Below, one piece after another: positions 1-8,289 of a DNA stretch of 64,000 bases (positions are counted from its first letter, which is position 1; each line of letters starts with the position of its first letter). Where the stretch lies: contig NZ_JACHIN010000001.1 of the NCBI RefSeq assembly GCF_014203235.1, positions 1,054,001-1,118,000 on the forward strand, written 5' to 3'. Origin of the DNA: Nonomuraea endophytica. GTDB lineage: Bacteria > Actinomycetota > Actinomycetes > Streptosporangiales > Streptosporangiaceae. A model generated the notes under the pieces. It was given only the letters and a program-made list of their open reading frames with translations, ran no database searches and was not told where the DNA came from. The position numbers were made by a program, and so were the translations under genes.

Positions 1-952
1 ACCCCCTCTGTCCGCGCCCTGCCATGGGCCCCGGACCTCACCGGCCATGCTCTGCCGTGGGCACAGACCTCCCCTCCGGCAGTGCCCAGCCCCTCGCCCC
101 CGGGCACTGCGGCATGCCCCCAACCCACGACCGCCCACCAGGACGTCAGGGCGGGCGGCACAGCATCGGTGCACCGGCACGGCGCTCCGCGTGAGCGCAT
201 CGACGCGGCCCACGGAGCGTCAAGCGGTGGCGCGCGGTGGCTGGGCGGCGTCGGGTGGCGGCACGGGCCCTCTGGCGAGCGGGGCGGCGCATGGGCACGC
301 GACTCAGAGGCACGCGGCTCGGTGTGGCCTGGCTGGCGTGGCGCGGGGCTCTCGTGGAGGTGGCCGGGCCGCGTCGCGTGGTGCGTGGCAAGGCGGGCGG
401 CGGCTCTGGCAACGCGATCCCGTGAGACAGGCAAACGCCGGGACGGGTCAACACCGGTCCGGAGCGAAGGGGCCGGGTTAGGGCTTGGGGGTGTGGGGAG
501 TTGGCGGGGTTGTGGGGTGGCGGGGGGACTGGGGTGGTTTCGGGGGTGGGTGGCGGCGCAGTACCGAAGAGCGCGCAGATGTCATGGGTGAGCCCGCGTT
601 CGTCACGAGGGGTACGCGAGGTCGTGCGGCGGCGCGCAGGCTCGCGAGCGAGATAACGAGATAACGAGATAAGGGGTTGGAGCGCCACGATGAGGGGCTC
701 GGGCCGCGTGGGTGTTTCCTCGCCAGCCACCAGGGCGCGGGCATGGTGGCGGCGGTCAGGGGTTCGCGTGGCCATCAGGGTGGAAGCTTGGCAACGGATC
801 ACCAGCACCCATTGCCAGAGATGACCTTGGTTGTGCCATGATTGTCTTCGTCTTCGTGCAGGGCTGGTCGGAGACAACGAATGGGCTGGTCAGAGCCCTT
901 ATCGGAGCGGTCCTGTAAGTTGTGGTCAGCAACGTGCACGGGCCGCTCTGAT
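1..952. other. Stretch with no supported gene
   Basis: About 950 bases of very high G+C. Open frames run on both strands simply because stop codons are rare. Their translations are Arg/Gly/Pro/Ala-rich, resemble no family and lack a convincing ribosome site, so I call no gene. A small tandem repeat, GAGATAAC three times (last unit ending in G), lies at 650-673. The DNA becomes less G+C-rich from about 780 towards the 3' end of the DUF397 gene. Confidence 0.6.
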
Positions 953-1168
953 CTATGCGCCTACGGCGAGCGTGTCGATGTCGAACTCGCCGGCACGGAC
1001 ACCGAGGGTGAAGGCGTCCCACTCCTCAGGAGTGAAGACCAGGACCGGTCCGTCCTGCTCCTTGCTGTCCCTCAGCGCGACGTTGCCGTCGGCCAGGCGA
1101 GCGAATTCAACACACGCGGAATTGCCGTTGCAGAAACGGCTTTTCCGCCAGGCGGGCGTGACGTCCAT
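953..1168 (-). CDS. DUF397 domain protein, partner of the upstream XRE regulator
   Basis: A 71-residue protein that is essentially one DUF397 domain: the W-R-K-S start motif (residues 7-10), a CVEFA strand, the RDSK turn and the FTPEEWDAF segment near residues 45-53. Known: DUF397 proteins are encoded beside DUF5753 XRE regulators in actinomycetes, often in many copies (WhiJ/AbaA-type and Scr1/Scr2-type pairs), and affect development or antibiotic production. Here it lies 69 bases downstream of such a regulator on the same strand. I infer co-transcription and a modulatory partner role; the biochemical activity is unknown. Confidence 0.93.
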   Translation of the reverse strand: MDVTPAWRKSRFCNGNSACVEFARLADGNVALRDSKEQDGPVLVFTPEEWDAFTLGVRAGEFDIDTLAVGA

Positions 1169-1237
1169 TGGTTGTTCCTTATCCTGAATAGCGCTTCAAC
1201 AGCCCCTTTGGTGTTGATTGCGCTTTTTGTAGTGGCC

Positions 1238-2098
1238 CTACCGCCACTGCATGATCTTGCGTTGGACCAGTACCCGAGATTCGTCCTCGGACAGGGCCGT
1301 GGCTCGAAGATGCTCAAATGCCTGCTCGTAGTCAGCCACGAGTTCAAGCGCTTCCACGAAGCGAGCCCCGTAGAGCAGCTCCAAGTAAACAGCATCGTCG
1401 AGGTCCACGAACTTGAGATGGACGAAGGCACCGGTGTTGACAGGATGCTCGCCGTCCAAGGGCAGCACCTGGACACTCACGTGAGGAAGCAGGGACATCT
1501 CCAGTAGGTGTCCGAGCTGCTCACGCATCACCGAGGGCTCACCGAAACGCCGCGTGAGCACGGATTCGTCCAGCACGACGGAGACCTCGGCCGGATCGGA
1601 TCTGTGCAGGACACGCTGCTGCCGGTCGAGGCGGGCCTCGACACGACTCCGGACACCGCTGTGCGTGATCCGCGCGATGCCCCGGGTCGCCAGGATGACT
1701 TCCCTGGCGTAGTCCTCGGTCTGCAATAGGCCCGGCACCAGCTGGGGTTCCCAGCCGCGATGAGCGATGGCCTCTGCTTCCAGCCCAAGGAATGTCGTGT
1801 ATTCCGAGGGCAGGGCGTCCTCGTAATCCTCCCACCAGCCGCGCTGGTCGGCATCCCTTAGGAGCCCCAGCAGTTCGTCGAGTTTCTCGTCGTCGACCTT
1901 GAACAACCGGGCCATCGCTTCGATGTCCTCGGTGCTTGGCATGGTCTTGGAGGATTCGATCCTCGACACCTTGCTGGGCGACCAGCCGAGGCGCTCGGCG
2001 GTCTTGGCCCCGGTCAGCTTTCGGCGCTCACGAAGTAGGCGCAGCTCCTGGCCTAGCCTGAGCCTGCGGACAGTCGGGCTGCCCTGCTCTGATGGCAC
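1238..2098 (-). CDS. XRE-family regulator with DUF5753 (Scr1/WhiJ-like)
   Basis: The 286-residue protein has an N-terminal Cro/CI helix-turn-helix (about residues 15-70, with GAKTAERLGWSPSKVSRIE) followed by a DUF5753 domain (about 95-275, with the typical VPGLLQTEDYAR segment). This is the standard architecture of the large actinomycete family that pairs with DUF397 proteins. The DUF397 gene follows directly on the same strand. The upstream 630 bases hold two palindromes, TGCAA-C-TTGCA and TGCAA-G-TTGCA, that could be its operators (inference). The ATG start at 2098 has no strong ribosome site, so the first few residues are uncertain. Confidence 0.95.
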   Translation of the reverse strand: MPSEQGSPTVRRLRLGQELRLLRERRKLTGAKTAERLGWSPSKVSRIESSKTMPSTEDIEAMARLFKVDDEKLDELLGLLRDADQRGWWEDYEDALPSEYTTFLGLEAEAIAHRGWEPQLVPGLLQTEDYAREVILATRGIARITHSGVRSRVEARLDRQQRVLHRSDPAEVSVVLDESVLTRRFGEPSVMREQLGHLLEMSLLPHVSVQVLPLDGEHPVNTGAFVHLKFVDLDDAVYLELLYGARFVEALELVADYEQAFEHLRATALSEDESRVLVQRKIMQWR

Positions 2099-2185
2099 CG
2101 TCCACTCTCCTCATCGGGAATGAAGGTGTAGCGGTAAAGGACCGTTTGGAGCCCGGGTTTCTGGGCCGTCCACCCAATCTTACAC

Positions 2186-2196
2186 TGCAACTTGCA
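2186..2196. promoter_or_regulatory. Candidate operator, palindrome TGCAACTTGCA
   Basis: A perfect 11-bp palindrome (TGCAA-C-TTGCA), 88 bases upstream of the XRE start. A second copy with a G at the centre lies 120 bases away in the same divergent intergenic region. Paired dyads between divergent genes are what an autoregulating XRE repressor would bind. The regulator assignment is inference. Confidence 0.4.
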
Positions 2197-2306
2197 CGTG
2201 TAGTGCCACTTGGGCTTGCTCAAAGAGTTCCACGGGAGGACGGTGGAGGCAAGAACCTTCGCTGGTGCTACCCGGAGTGCACCTGGCAAGCCTCTGACAG
2301 TTCTGA

Positions 2307-2317
2307 TGCAAGTTGCA
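2307..2317. promoter_or_regulatory. Candidate operator, palindrome TGCAAGTTGCA
   Basis: Second perfect copy of the palindrome (TGCAA-G-TTGCA). It lies between the XRE gene and the divergent small gene at 2731. Both halves match the copy at 2186 exactly; only the central base differs. Confidence 0.4.
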
Positions 2318-2730
2318 CCGCAAGCCAGGTAGCAAGATGCGAAGAAATGTAAATCTTCTCTTGCTTAGAGTATTGCAGCATGCACGGCCCGGGAGGACGA
2401 TCAGGCCAGGAGGAGATGACGAGGGAAAAGGGAGGCCGAAGTGGACATACGGCCCCGCACCCCGCATCTCCCGCTGACCGCGTGCGGCCACGGCCGCTCC
2501 TCCGGCAACGTCGCCGTCCCGGATACGTGCAACAACACCAGGGAGGCCGTTTGCCGGAAGGACACCAAAAGAAAGTAGCGCCGCGTCGTAGCTCGTTCGA
2601 GCACAGAAATGCCGGACCGAAGCTGACTGCCAACCCGCCGCTCAAGGGCTGCCACCCTGCGACGACCCGGCTGCAGCACTCGGCCCGGCGAAAGAAGCCA
2701 CCTCGAGTAATGCCGCGAAAGGGGTCTTCT

Positions 2731-2946
2731 ATGTACTCACAAGGTACCAAGGGCCTGAGCCGAATCAAGTCCCGGATCCAGGAACTCATCGCGTGGGCCG
2801 ACCGGGAAATCTGTATGGAGCCAGACGAATTCGCCCACCGGCGAGGCTGGACCGTGGCAAGAACCGGCTTCGGAGCACGCTGCTACCGAGACCCACGCTT
2901 CGACCAGCTCAAGGTCACAGCCCGAGTTCCCGAGGAGGTGTCCTAG
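2731..2946 (+). CDS. Small hypothetical protein, likely part of an integrative-element remnant
   Basis: A 71-residue protein of unknown function. I chose the ATG at 2731 because AAAGGGG lies just upstream; the frame stays open further back but looks non-coding. The N-terminal half is a charged helix (KSRIQELIAWADREI); the rest has aromatic residues and Arg but no recognised motif. Its TAG stop is followed at once by the ATG of the next gene, so the two are almost certainly translationally coupled. Small proteins of this kind precede the transfer-associated membrane protein in actinomycete integrative elements (general knowledge); the family is not identified. Confidence 0.7.
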   Translation: MYSQGTKGLSRIKSRIQELIAWADREICMEPDEFAHRRGWTVARTGFGARCYRDPRFDQLKVTARVPEEVS

Positions 2947-3597
2947 ATGTCCCCCAGGAACCCCAGGAACCAGATCTACCCGGGATACGAGGACCTTCCC
3001 CCGGCCGGTCGCCCCGGGATCCTCACCGCCCTGTGGCGCATCCGCACCGAGCTCCTGCTGATCGCCGCACTCGCCCTGTTCGTCCTGGCGGTCGTCGCCG
3101 CCACCCAGGACGGCGTCTGGCTCCCCTTCATCATGCTGAGCAGCGCGGTCTCCTTTCCGGCCGCCACCCGTTACGGGCGCGGCTGGTTCGTCGGCCACTT
3201 CTGGTGCGTCATCACCCGGCACCGGTTGCAGCGGACCTGCCTGGAGACCACCATGCACACCAGGTCGGGCCGCATCCCCCTGGTTCTGTGGATCACGCCG
3301 ACCGTCACCGGCGAGAAGGCGCTCATCATGACCAGGGCGGGCATCTCCGCCGAGGAGTTCGAGGCCTACGCCGAGGAGATCGCGGCAGCCTGCTGGGCAC
3401 GCAGCTCGCGGGTCTACCGGCACCGCAAGTGGGCCAGCCTGCTCATCGTGGAGACCGTACGCAGAGACGGGGTCCCGGGCGCCGCCTCCCCCGGACTTGA
3501 CCGTTTCTACGGCCGAAGGGCCTGGGTCAGCCTCAGGCCCGACGTCGAGGAGCCGCCTGATCTTCCCCAGACGCTCCTCGTGCCCCTAGTGGGCTGA
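2947..3597 (+). CDS. Membrane protein of actinomycete conjugative-element type
   Basis: A 216-residue protein with an N-terminal cytoplasmic segment, two adjacent hydrophobic segments (about residues 33-50 and 56-70: LLLIAALALFVLAVVAA, then WLPFIMLSSAVSF), and a C-terminal soluble domain. The overall layout recalls the small membrane proteins encoded upstream of the FtsK/SpoIIIE-like Tra protein in pSAM2-type elements. The start is fixed by GAGGAGG 6-12 bases upstream and by abutment with the previous stop. No integrase, excisionase, replication or tra gene follows; a double hairpin terminator and an unrelated oxidoreductase come next. I read it as a remnant or a satellite gene; the function is unproven. 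Confidence 0.72.
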   Translation: MSPRNPRNQIYPGYEDLPPAGRPGILTALWRIRTELLLIAALALFVLAVVAATQDGVWLPFIMLSSAVSFPAATRYGRGWFVGHFWCVITRHRLQRTCLETTMHTRSGRIPLVLWITPTVTGEKALIMTRAGISAEEFEAYAEEIAAACWARSSRVYRHRKWASLLIVETVRRDGVPGAASPGLDRFYGRRAWVSLRPDVEEPPDLPQTLLVPLVG

Positions 3598-3607
3598 AAC
3601 ACCGAGC

Positions 3608-3674
3608 AAGCCCCGGAGACCGCGGGGGCTCCGGGGCTTCCGCCCCACAAAGCCCAGCCAGGGTTTTGTGGGGC
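3608..3674 (+). terminator. Tandem hairpin terminator
   Basis: Two adjacent hairpins. The first has perfect 11-bp arms, AAGCCCCGGAG (3608-3618) and CTCCGGGGCTT (3629-3639). The second has 10-bp arms, GCCCCACAAA (3642-3651) and TTTGTGGGGC (3665-3674). They start 11 bases after the membrane-protein stop and separate that unit from the oxidoreductase gene. Confidence 0.8.
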
Positions 3675-3755
3675 TTTCGCGGTCGCGAGTTGGGGTCTTC
3701 ACGACGGGACGGCAAAAGGTCAAGATGAGTCTGGATAGCGAACTCAGGAGTTCTC

Positions 3756-5942
3756 ATGACGACCGTGCACCGTACCTGCCCGCTCTGCGAAGCCGTCTGC
3801 GGCCTGACCCTGACTCTCGACGACGGCGGGCACGTGACGAGCGTGCGCGGTGACAAGGAGGATCCGTTCAGCAAGGGCTTCATCTGCCCCAAGGGCGCGA
3901 GCCTCGGCAAGCTGGACGAGGACCCGGACCGGCTGACCCGGCCGCTGGTCCGCGAGGGCGAGTTGTGGCGGGAGGTCGGCTGGGACGAGGCTTTCGCGGC
4001 GGTCCAGGAGGGTTTCTCCAGGGTCACCGAGGAGCACGGGCGGGAGGCGTTCGGCGTCTATCTGGGCAATCCCAACGCCCACACGATGGCCGGAGCGCTC
4101 TACGCGGCGCCGATGATCCGGGCGCTCGGCACCCGCAACGTCTTCTCCGCCAGCACCGCCGACCAGATGCCCAAGCACGTGTCCAGCGGGCTGATGTTCG
4201 GCCACCCGCTCAGCATCCCGGTGCCCGACCTCGACCGCACCGACTACCTGCTCATGCTCGGCGCCAACCCCCTGGACTCCAACGGCTCGCTCTGCACCGC
4301 CCCGGACTTCCCCGGCCGCCTCAAGGCGCTGCGCGGGCGCGGCGGCCGCCTGGTCGTCGTCGACCCGCGCCGCACCCGGACGGCGGCGCTGGCCGACGAG
4401 CACGTGTTCATCCGTCCGGGCACCGACGCGTACCTGCTGTTCGGCATCGTCCACACGCTGCTGGCCGAGGACCTGACCGACGTGCGGCAGGAGATCAACG
4501 GGCTGGCCGAGCTCACGCAGGCCGCCAAGCACTTCGCCCCCGACGTCGTGGCCCGCCGCACGGGCGTTCCGGCCGAGGTGATCGTACGGCTGGCCCGCGA
4601 GCTGGCCGGTGCCCCCACGGCCGCGGTCTACGCGCGCATCGGCACGTGCACGGCCGAGTTCGGCACGCTGGCCCAGTGGCTGGTGGACGTGGTCAACGTG
4701 CTGACCGGCAACCTCGACCGGCCGGGCGGCGTCATGTTCCCGATGCCGGCCACGGAGGGCGGGCGGCGGCGCAAGCCGTACCAGACGGGAAGGTGGCGCA
4801 GTCGCGTCAGAGACCTGCCGGAGGCGAACGGCGAGCTGCCCGTCGCGACGCTCGCGGACGAGATCGAGACGCCGGGGCAGGGCCAGATCCGCTGCATGGT
4901 GACGGTGGCCGGCAACCCGGTGCTGTCCGCGCCGAACGGCGGGCGGCTGGACGGAGCGCTGGGCGGTCTCGCGTTCATGGTGAGCGTCGATCCGTATCTG
5001 AACGAGACGACCAGGCACGCGCACGTCATCCTGCCGCCGCCGAGGGTCCTGCAGGCGGGACACTACGACTTCGCGCTGCTGGGGTTCGCGGTGCGCAACT
5101 ACACGAGGTACTCGCGGCCGCTGCTGCCGCTGGCGGACCGGCCGTCCGAGGGCATGATCCTGGCCAGGCTGGCGGTGATCGCGTCGGGGCTGGACGGGGA
5201 TCTGGACGCGTTCATCATCGGGCAGGCGCTGGAGAAGGCGGTGTCCACGCCGGGTTCCGGCGTGGAGGGCAGGGACGCCGGCGAGCTGGCGGCGCTGCTC
5301 GACGGCGAGTCAGGCGCCGAGCGGCGGCTGGACATGATGCTGCGGCTCGGCCCCTACGGCGAGTGGTCGGGGCGCGGTGAGCTGTCGCTGCGCAAGCTGC
5401 TCGACAACCCGCACGGCCTGGACCTGGGCCCGCTGGAGCCCCGGCTGCCCGAGTTGCTGACGACCGCGTCGGGGCGGGTCGAGCTGGCGCCGCCGCAGCT
5501 CATCGACGACGTGGAACGGCTGCGCGACGGCCTGGGCGCGGAGCCGCCGGGCTTCCTGCTGATCGGGCGCCGGCACCTGCGCTCGAACAACAGCTGGATG
5601 CACAACGTCGCGCCGCTGGTCGGCGGCAGCAACCTGTGCACGCTGCAGATCAACCCGGCGGACGTGGACCGGCTCGGCCTGGACGGCTACGCCAGGGTCA
5701 GGTCGGCGACCGGCGAGCTGACCGTGCCGCTGGAGCCGACCGACACGATCATGCCGGGCGTCGTGAGCCTGCCGCATGGCTGGGGGCACGCGGGCAGTAC
5801 ACAGAGCGTGGCGGCCGAGCACCCGGGAGTGAGCGCGAACACGCTGACCGACGAGTCCACCGTGGATTTGCCGTCCGGAAACGCAGTGTTCAACGGGGTT
5901 CCGGTCACGATTTTGCCAACCGGTGTGATCACCGCACATTAG
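3756..5942 (+). CDS. Molybdopterin (bis-MGD) oxidoreductase, FdhF/NarB superfamily
   Basis: A 728-residue catalytic subunit of the prokaryotic molybdopterin oxidoreductase family. The N-terminal [4Fe-4S] site is visible as C8-x2-C11-x3-C15 with the fourth ligand C44 in ICPKG. The catalytic body (about 55-560) and the C-terminal dinucleotide-binding domain (about 600-715, with RRHLRSNNSWMHN and LPHGWGH) are complete. An AGGAG lies 5 bases before the ATG. No beta/gamma subunit, Tat signal or cofactor-maturation gene is adjacent, so the enzyme is probably cytoplasmic with a diffusible electron partner. The substrate cannot be read from sequence; formate or another small oxyanion is possible. The HD-hydrolase gene follows within about 10 bases. 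Confidence 0.92.
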   Translation: MTTVHRTCPLCEAVCGLTLTLDDGGHVTSVRGDKEDPFSKGFICPKGASLGKLDEDPDRLTRPLVREGELWREVGWDEAFAAVQEGFSRVTEEHGREAFGVYLGNPNAHTMAGALYAAPMIRALGTRNVFSASTADQMPKHVSSGLMFGHPLSIPVPDLDRTDYLLMLGANPLDSNGSLCTAPDFPGRLKALRGRGGRLVVVDPRRTRTAALADEHVFIRPGTDAYLLFGIVHTLLAEDLTDVRQEINGLAELTQAAKHFAPDVVARRTGVPAEVIVRLARELAGAPTAAVYARIGTCTAEFGTLAQWLVDVVNVLTGNLDRPGGVMFPMPATEGGRRRKPYQTGRWRSRVRDLPEANGELPVATLADEIETPGQGQIRCMVTVAGNPVLSAPNGGRLDGALGGLAFMVSVDPYLNETTRHAHVILPPPRVLQAGHYDFALLGFAVRNYTRYSRPLLPLADRPSEGMILARLAVIASGLDGDLDAFIIGQALEKAVSTPGSGVEGRDAGELAALLDGESGAERRLDMMLRLGPYGEWSGRGELSLRKLLDNPHGLDLGPLEPRLPELLTTASGRVELAPPQLIDDVERLRDGLGAEPPGFLLIGRRHLRSNNSWMHNVAPLVGGSNLCTLQINPADVDRLGLDGYARVRSATGELTVPLEPTDTIMPGVVSLPHGWGHAGSTQSVAAEHPGVSANTLTDESTVDLPSGNAVFNGVPVTILPTGVITAH

Positions 5943-5952
5943 GGTGTCGCGC

Positions 5953-6555
5953 GTGACTATCGCGCCAGAAGAGGACCGCCTGAACGCCCAGATCGCCTTC
6001 GCCGTCGAGATCGACAAGTTGAAGCGGGTGATCCGCCGCAACCATCTCATGGATGGTTCGCGGAGGGAGAACGACGCAGAGCACTCCTGGTATGTCGGAC
6101 TCCTGGCCATGATCTTGGGAGAGCACGCCCCGGCGGGCACCGACATCCAGCGCGTGGTCGCGATGCTGCTCGTCCATGACCTGGTCGAGATCGACGCGGG
6201 TGACACCTTCATCTACGACGCCGAGGCGGTGGCGGCGCAGGCCGACGCCGAGCGGGCCGCCGCCGACCGGATCTTCTCCATGCTGCCGGGTGAGCAGGGC
6301 GCGCAGATGCGGGCGCTGTGGGAGGAGTTCGAGGCCAGGCAGACGGTGGAGTCACGCTTCGCCAAGGCGCTCGACCGGTTCGCGCCGATTCTGGCCAACC
6401 ACCACACCGAGGGCGGCACCTGGCCGCTGTTCAAGGTGAAGGCGTCGCAGGTGCGGGAGAAGGTGCGCATCATCGAGGAGGGCTCGGCCTCGCTGGGCGT
6501 GTACGCGCTGGAGCTGGTGGAGCTGTCGGTCGCCAGAGGGCACCTGTCCGAGTGA
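5953..6555 (+). CDS. HD-domain hydrolase (YfbR-like 5'-nucleotidase type)
   Basis: A 200-residue HD-superfamily protein. Metal ligands are visible as the His in NDAEHSW, the HD pair in VHDLVEIDAGD, and a later Asp in the KALDRFAPIL helix. This pattern matches the bacterial YfbR/HDDC2 group, which dephosphorylates deoxynucleoside monophosphates. The GTG at 5953 is chosen because AGGG lies about 9 bases upstream; a GTG at 5944 is an alternative that adds three residues. The gene sits close behind the molybdopterin oxidoreductase and ahead of the Rieske gene on the same strand, so a three-gene operon is likely, though no metabolic link is obvious. Confidence 0.88.
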   Translation: MTIAPEEDRLNAQIAFAVEIDKLKRVIRRNHLMDGSRRENDAEHSWYVGLLAMILGEHAPAGTDIQRVVAMLLVHDLVEIDAGDTFIYDAEAVAAQADAERAAADRIFSMLPGEQGAQMRALWEEFEARQTVESRFAKALDRFAPILANHHTEGGTWPLFKVKASQVREKVRIIEEGSASLGVYALELVELSVARGHLSE

Positions 6556-6585
6556 CCGGCCCATGCCCGGGGTAGGGCACTTGTC

Positions 6586-7494
6586 GTGAAAGAGACAGTA
6601 CGCGCGAGACGTCGGCACTTGCGGCGTTTCGTGGGGCCGGTCGACCTGGCCGACCGGCTGGAGAAGACCAGAGCCCTGGACGAGCCGATCCGCGTGCTGG
6701 CCAAGGCCGTACGCGAGAAGGTCCGCCCCGGGCGGCTGCGCGATCTGCTTCACGGCGTGCCCACGGGCAAGCCGCTGCACCCTCCGCTGGCCACGGTGAC
6801 GCTCGGCTGCTGGCTGTCGGCGAGTGTCCTGGACGTGGCCGACGCCGACCGGCGGGCCGTCCGGCTGCTGCTGGCGGCCGGTCTCGCGGGCGCGCTGCCG
6901 ACCGCCGCCGCTGGGCTCACCGACTGGTCCTCGCTCCACCGGGAGCAGCAGCGGGTCGGGTTCGTGCACCTGCTGGCCAACGTCGGCGCGCTCGGGTTGT
7001 TCTCCGCCTCCCTGCTGGCCCGGCTGCGCGGCCACGAGCGCGGCGGGCGGATCCTGTCGTTCCTCGGGCTGGGCGCGGCGGGCGTGGGCGGCTATCTCGG
7101 CGGCCACCTGGCCTACCGGCAGGCGGCGGGCGCCAACCACGCGCCGCAGGTCTCGCACCTGGTGCCGCTCGGCTGGCACGACCTCTGCCTGCTCAAGGAC
7201 CTGCCGAGCGGGCGGCCGGTCGCGCGCCGGCTCGGCTACATCCAGCTGTTCGTGCTGCGCACCGGCGAGTCGGTGACCGTGCTGGCCGACCGCTGCCCGC
7301 ACCTGGCCGGGCCGCTGCACCAGGGCCGCCTGGTCGTGGAGGACGGCGAGGCCTGCGTGGTCTGCCCCTGGCACGGCAGCACCTTCCGCCTCGGCGACGG
7401 CACCGTCAAGCACGGCCCGGCGACCGCTCCCGCGCCCACGTTCGAGACCCGGATCAGGCGCGACGGGACCATCCAGGTGCGCCCGGGAGGTTGA
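6586..7494 (+). CDS. Membrane protein with DUF2231-like region and Rieske [2Fe-2S] domain
   Basis: A 302-residue fusion. Residues about 60-190 hold four hydrophobic segments with His residues and resemble the DUF2231 membrane family. Residues about 195-300 are a Rieske domain, with ligands C237-x-H239 and C260-x2-H263 (CPH and CPWH). The Rieske part resembles the ferredoxin-like group (nitrite reductase NirD, dioxygenase ferredoxins) rather than bc1 complex proteins. A role in electron transfer at the membrane is likely. Because it lies 30 bases behind the HD gene and downstream of an orphan molybdoenzyme, it could be that enzyme's electron partner (inference). GTG start; the ribosome site is weak. 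Confidence 0.88.
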   Translation: MKETVRARRRHLRRFVGPVDLADRLEKTRALDEPIRVLAKAVREKVRPGRLRDLLHGVPTGKPLHPPLATVTLGCWLSASVLDVADADRRAVRLLLAAGLAGALPTAAAGLTDWSSLHREQQRVGFVHLLANVGALGLFSASLLARLRGHERGGRILSFLGLGAAGVGGYLGGHLAYRQAAGANHAPQVSHLVPLGWHDLCLLKDLPSGRPVARRLGYIQLFVLRTGESVTVLADRCPHLAGPLHQGRLVVEDGEACVVCPWHGSTFRLGDGTVKHGPATAPAPTFETRIRRDGTIQVRPGG

Positions 7495-7521
7495 CTTAAA
7501 GCTTACTTGAGGTTCTACGGT
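7491..7521 (+). promoter_or_regulatory. SoxR-type promoter (MerR family, 19-bp spacer)
   Basis: A -35 element TTGACT (7491-7496) and a -10-like TACGGT (7516-7521) are separated by 19 bases, the long spacer typical of MerR-family activated promoters. Inside the spacer lies CTTAAAG-CTTA-CTTGAGG (7495-7512), matching the SoxR box CCTCAAG-N4-CTTGAGG perfectly in the right half and with two mismatches in the left. The -35 overlaps the TGA of the Rieske gene. The reductase ATG follows 7 bases after the -10, so the transcript is leaderless or nearly so. Confidence 0.75.
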
Positions 7522-7527
7522 CCATCT

Positions 7528-8289
7528 ATGTGCGAGATTCTGGTGACCGGAGCCTCCGGCCATGTCGGCCGGCACGTCTTCGCCTCGCTGAGCGCGGCGG
7601 GAGTGCCCGTGCGGGGGCTGTCCGGGAAGGACGTCGACCTACTCGATCCGGTACGCCTCGACGGGGTGGAGACGGTTTTCCTCGTGTGGCCGACGCCGAA
7701 CGCGGAGCGGGCGGCACCGGTGATCGAGCTGATCGCCAGGCACGCGCGGCGCGTGGTCTTTCTCTCGACCCACACCCACGGCTTCCACGCCGACATCGAG
7801 CGGCTGATCGAGCATTCCGGTCCCTCCTGGACATTCCTGCGGACCGGCGGCCTGGCGGCCGACACCTTGGCGTTGGCCGATCAGGTGCGGAGCGGAGTGG
7901 TGCGCCGGCCGTACGGGATGGCCAGGAGGTCCTTGATCCACGAGAGGGACGTGGCGGCGGTCGCCACGCACGTGCTGGCCTCGGCGGGGCACGGCGGCGT
8001 GCGTTACGCGCTCACCGGGCCCGAGGCGCTCACCCAGGTCGAGCAGGTGCGCGTCCTCGGCGAGGCGGTGGGCAGGGAGGTGCGGTGGGAGGAACTGGCG
8101 CCCGAGGTGGCGCGGCCGGACCTGCTGCGGGCCTGGGGGGACGAGGAGTACGTGGACGCGGAGCTCAAGGCGTGGGGCGAGTTCGCGGACTCACCGGAGC
8201 CGGTCACCAACACCGTGCGGGTGCTGACCGGCCGGGAGCCTCGGTCATTCCGGGAGTGGGCACGCGATCACGCGGACGCCTTCCGCTGA
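7528..8289 (+). CDS. NmrA-family NAD(P)-binding reductase under a SoxR-type promoter
   Basis: A 253-residue Rossmann protein with the nucleotide-binding motif T7GASGHVG13 and the NmrA/QOR2-like C-terminal substrate region (LTGPEALTQVEQVRVLGEAVG). It lacks the classic YxxxK of short-chain dehydrogenases. The ATG at 7528 starts the Rossmann strand; a TTG seven codons upstream lies inside the promoter and is unlikely. In S. coelicolor the SoxR regulon includes reductases and an epimerase-like protein of this superfamily (from memory), so response to redox-active metabolites is the best guess. A paralogue lies at 51272-52138. Its end overlaps the convergent small gene by 22 bases. Confidence 0.9.
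   Translation: MCEILVTGASGHVGRHVFASLSAAGVPVRGLSGKDVDLLDPVRLDGVETVFLVWPTPNAERAAPVIELIARHARRVVFLSTHTHGFHADIERLIEHSGPSWTFLRTGGLAADTLALADQVRSGVVRRPYGMARRSLIHERDVAAVATHVLASAGHGGVRYALTGPEALTQVEQVRVLGEAVGREVRWEELAPEVARPDLLRAWGDEEYVDAELKAWGEFADSPEPVTNTVRVLTGREPRSFREWARDHADAFR

Larger units (their letters stand above)
2099..2730. other. Divergent intergenic region between XRE regulator and element remnant
   Basis: About 630 bases without a supported gene between two divergent units. It is less G+C-rich than its surroundings and contains two 11-bp palindromes annotated separately. A frame continuous with the next small gene runs back to about 2380, but its translation is low-complexity and the good ribosome site lies just before 2731, so the region is read as promoter and leader sequence. 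Confidence 0.55.

Noticed and set aside
146..877. A 243-codon minus-strand frame at the left end
   Set aside because: Arg/Pro/Thr-rich, no domain or ribosome site; typical of non-coding G+C-rich DNA.
2380..2730. N-terminal extension of the small gene at 2731
   Set aside because: The extension is low-complexity, and the strong AAAGGGG ribosome site is just before 2731.
2731..3597. An intact integrative conjugative element
   Set aside because: No integrase, excisionase, replication or transfer ATPase gene and no visible attachment-site pair are present in the window.
3744..5063. A 439-codon minus-strand frame opposite the molybdopterin oxidoreductase
   Set aside because: Shadow of the real gene; no family motif, and the plus-strand protein is complete with its Fe-S site.
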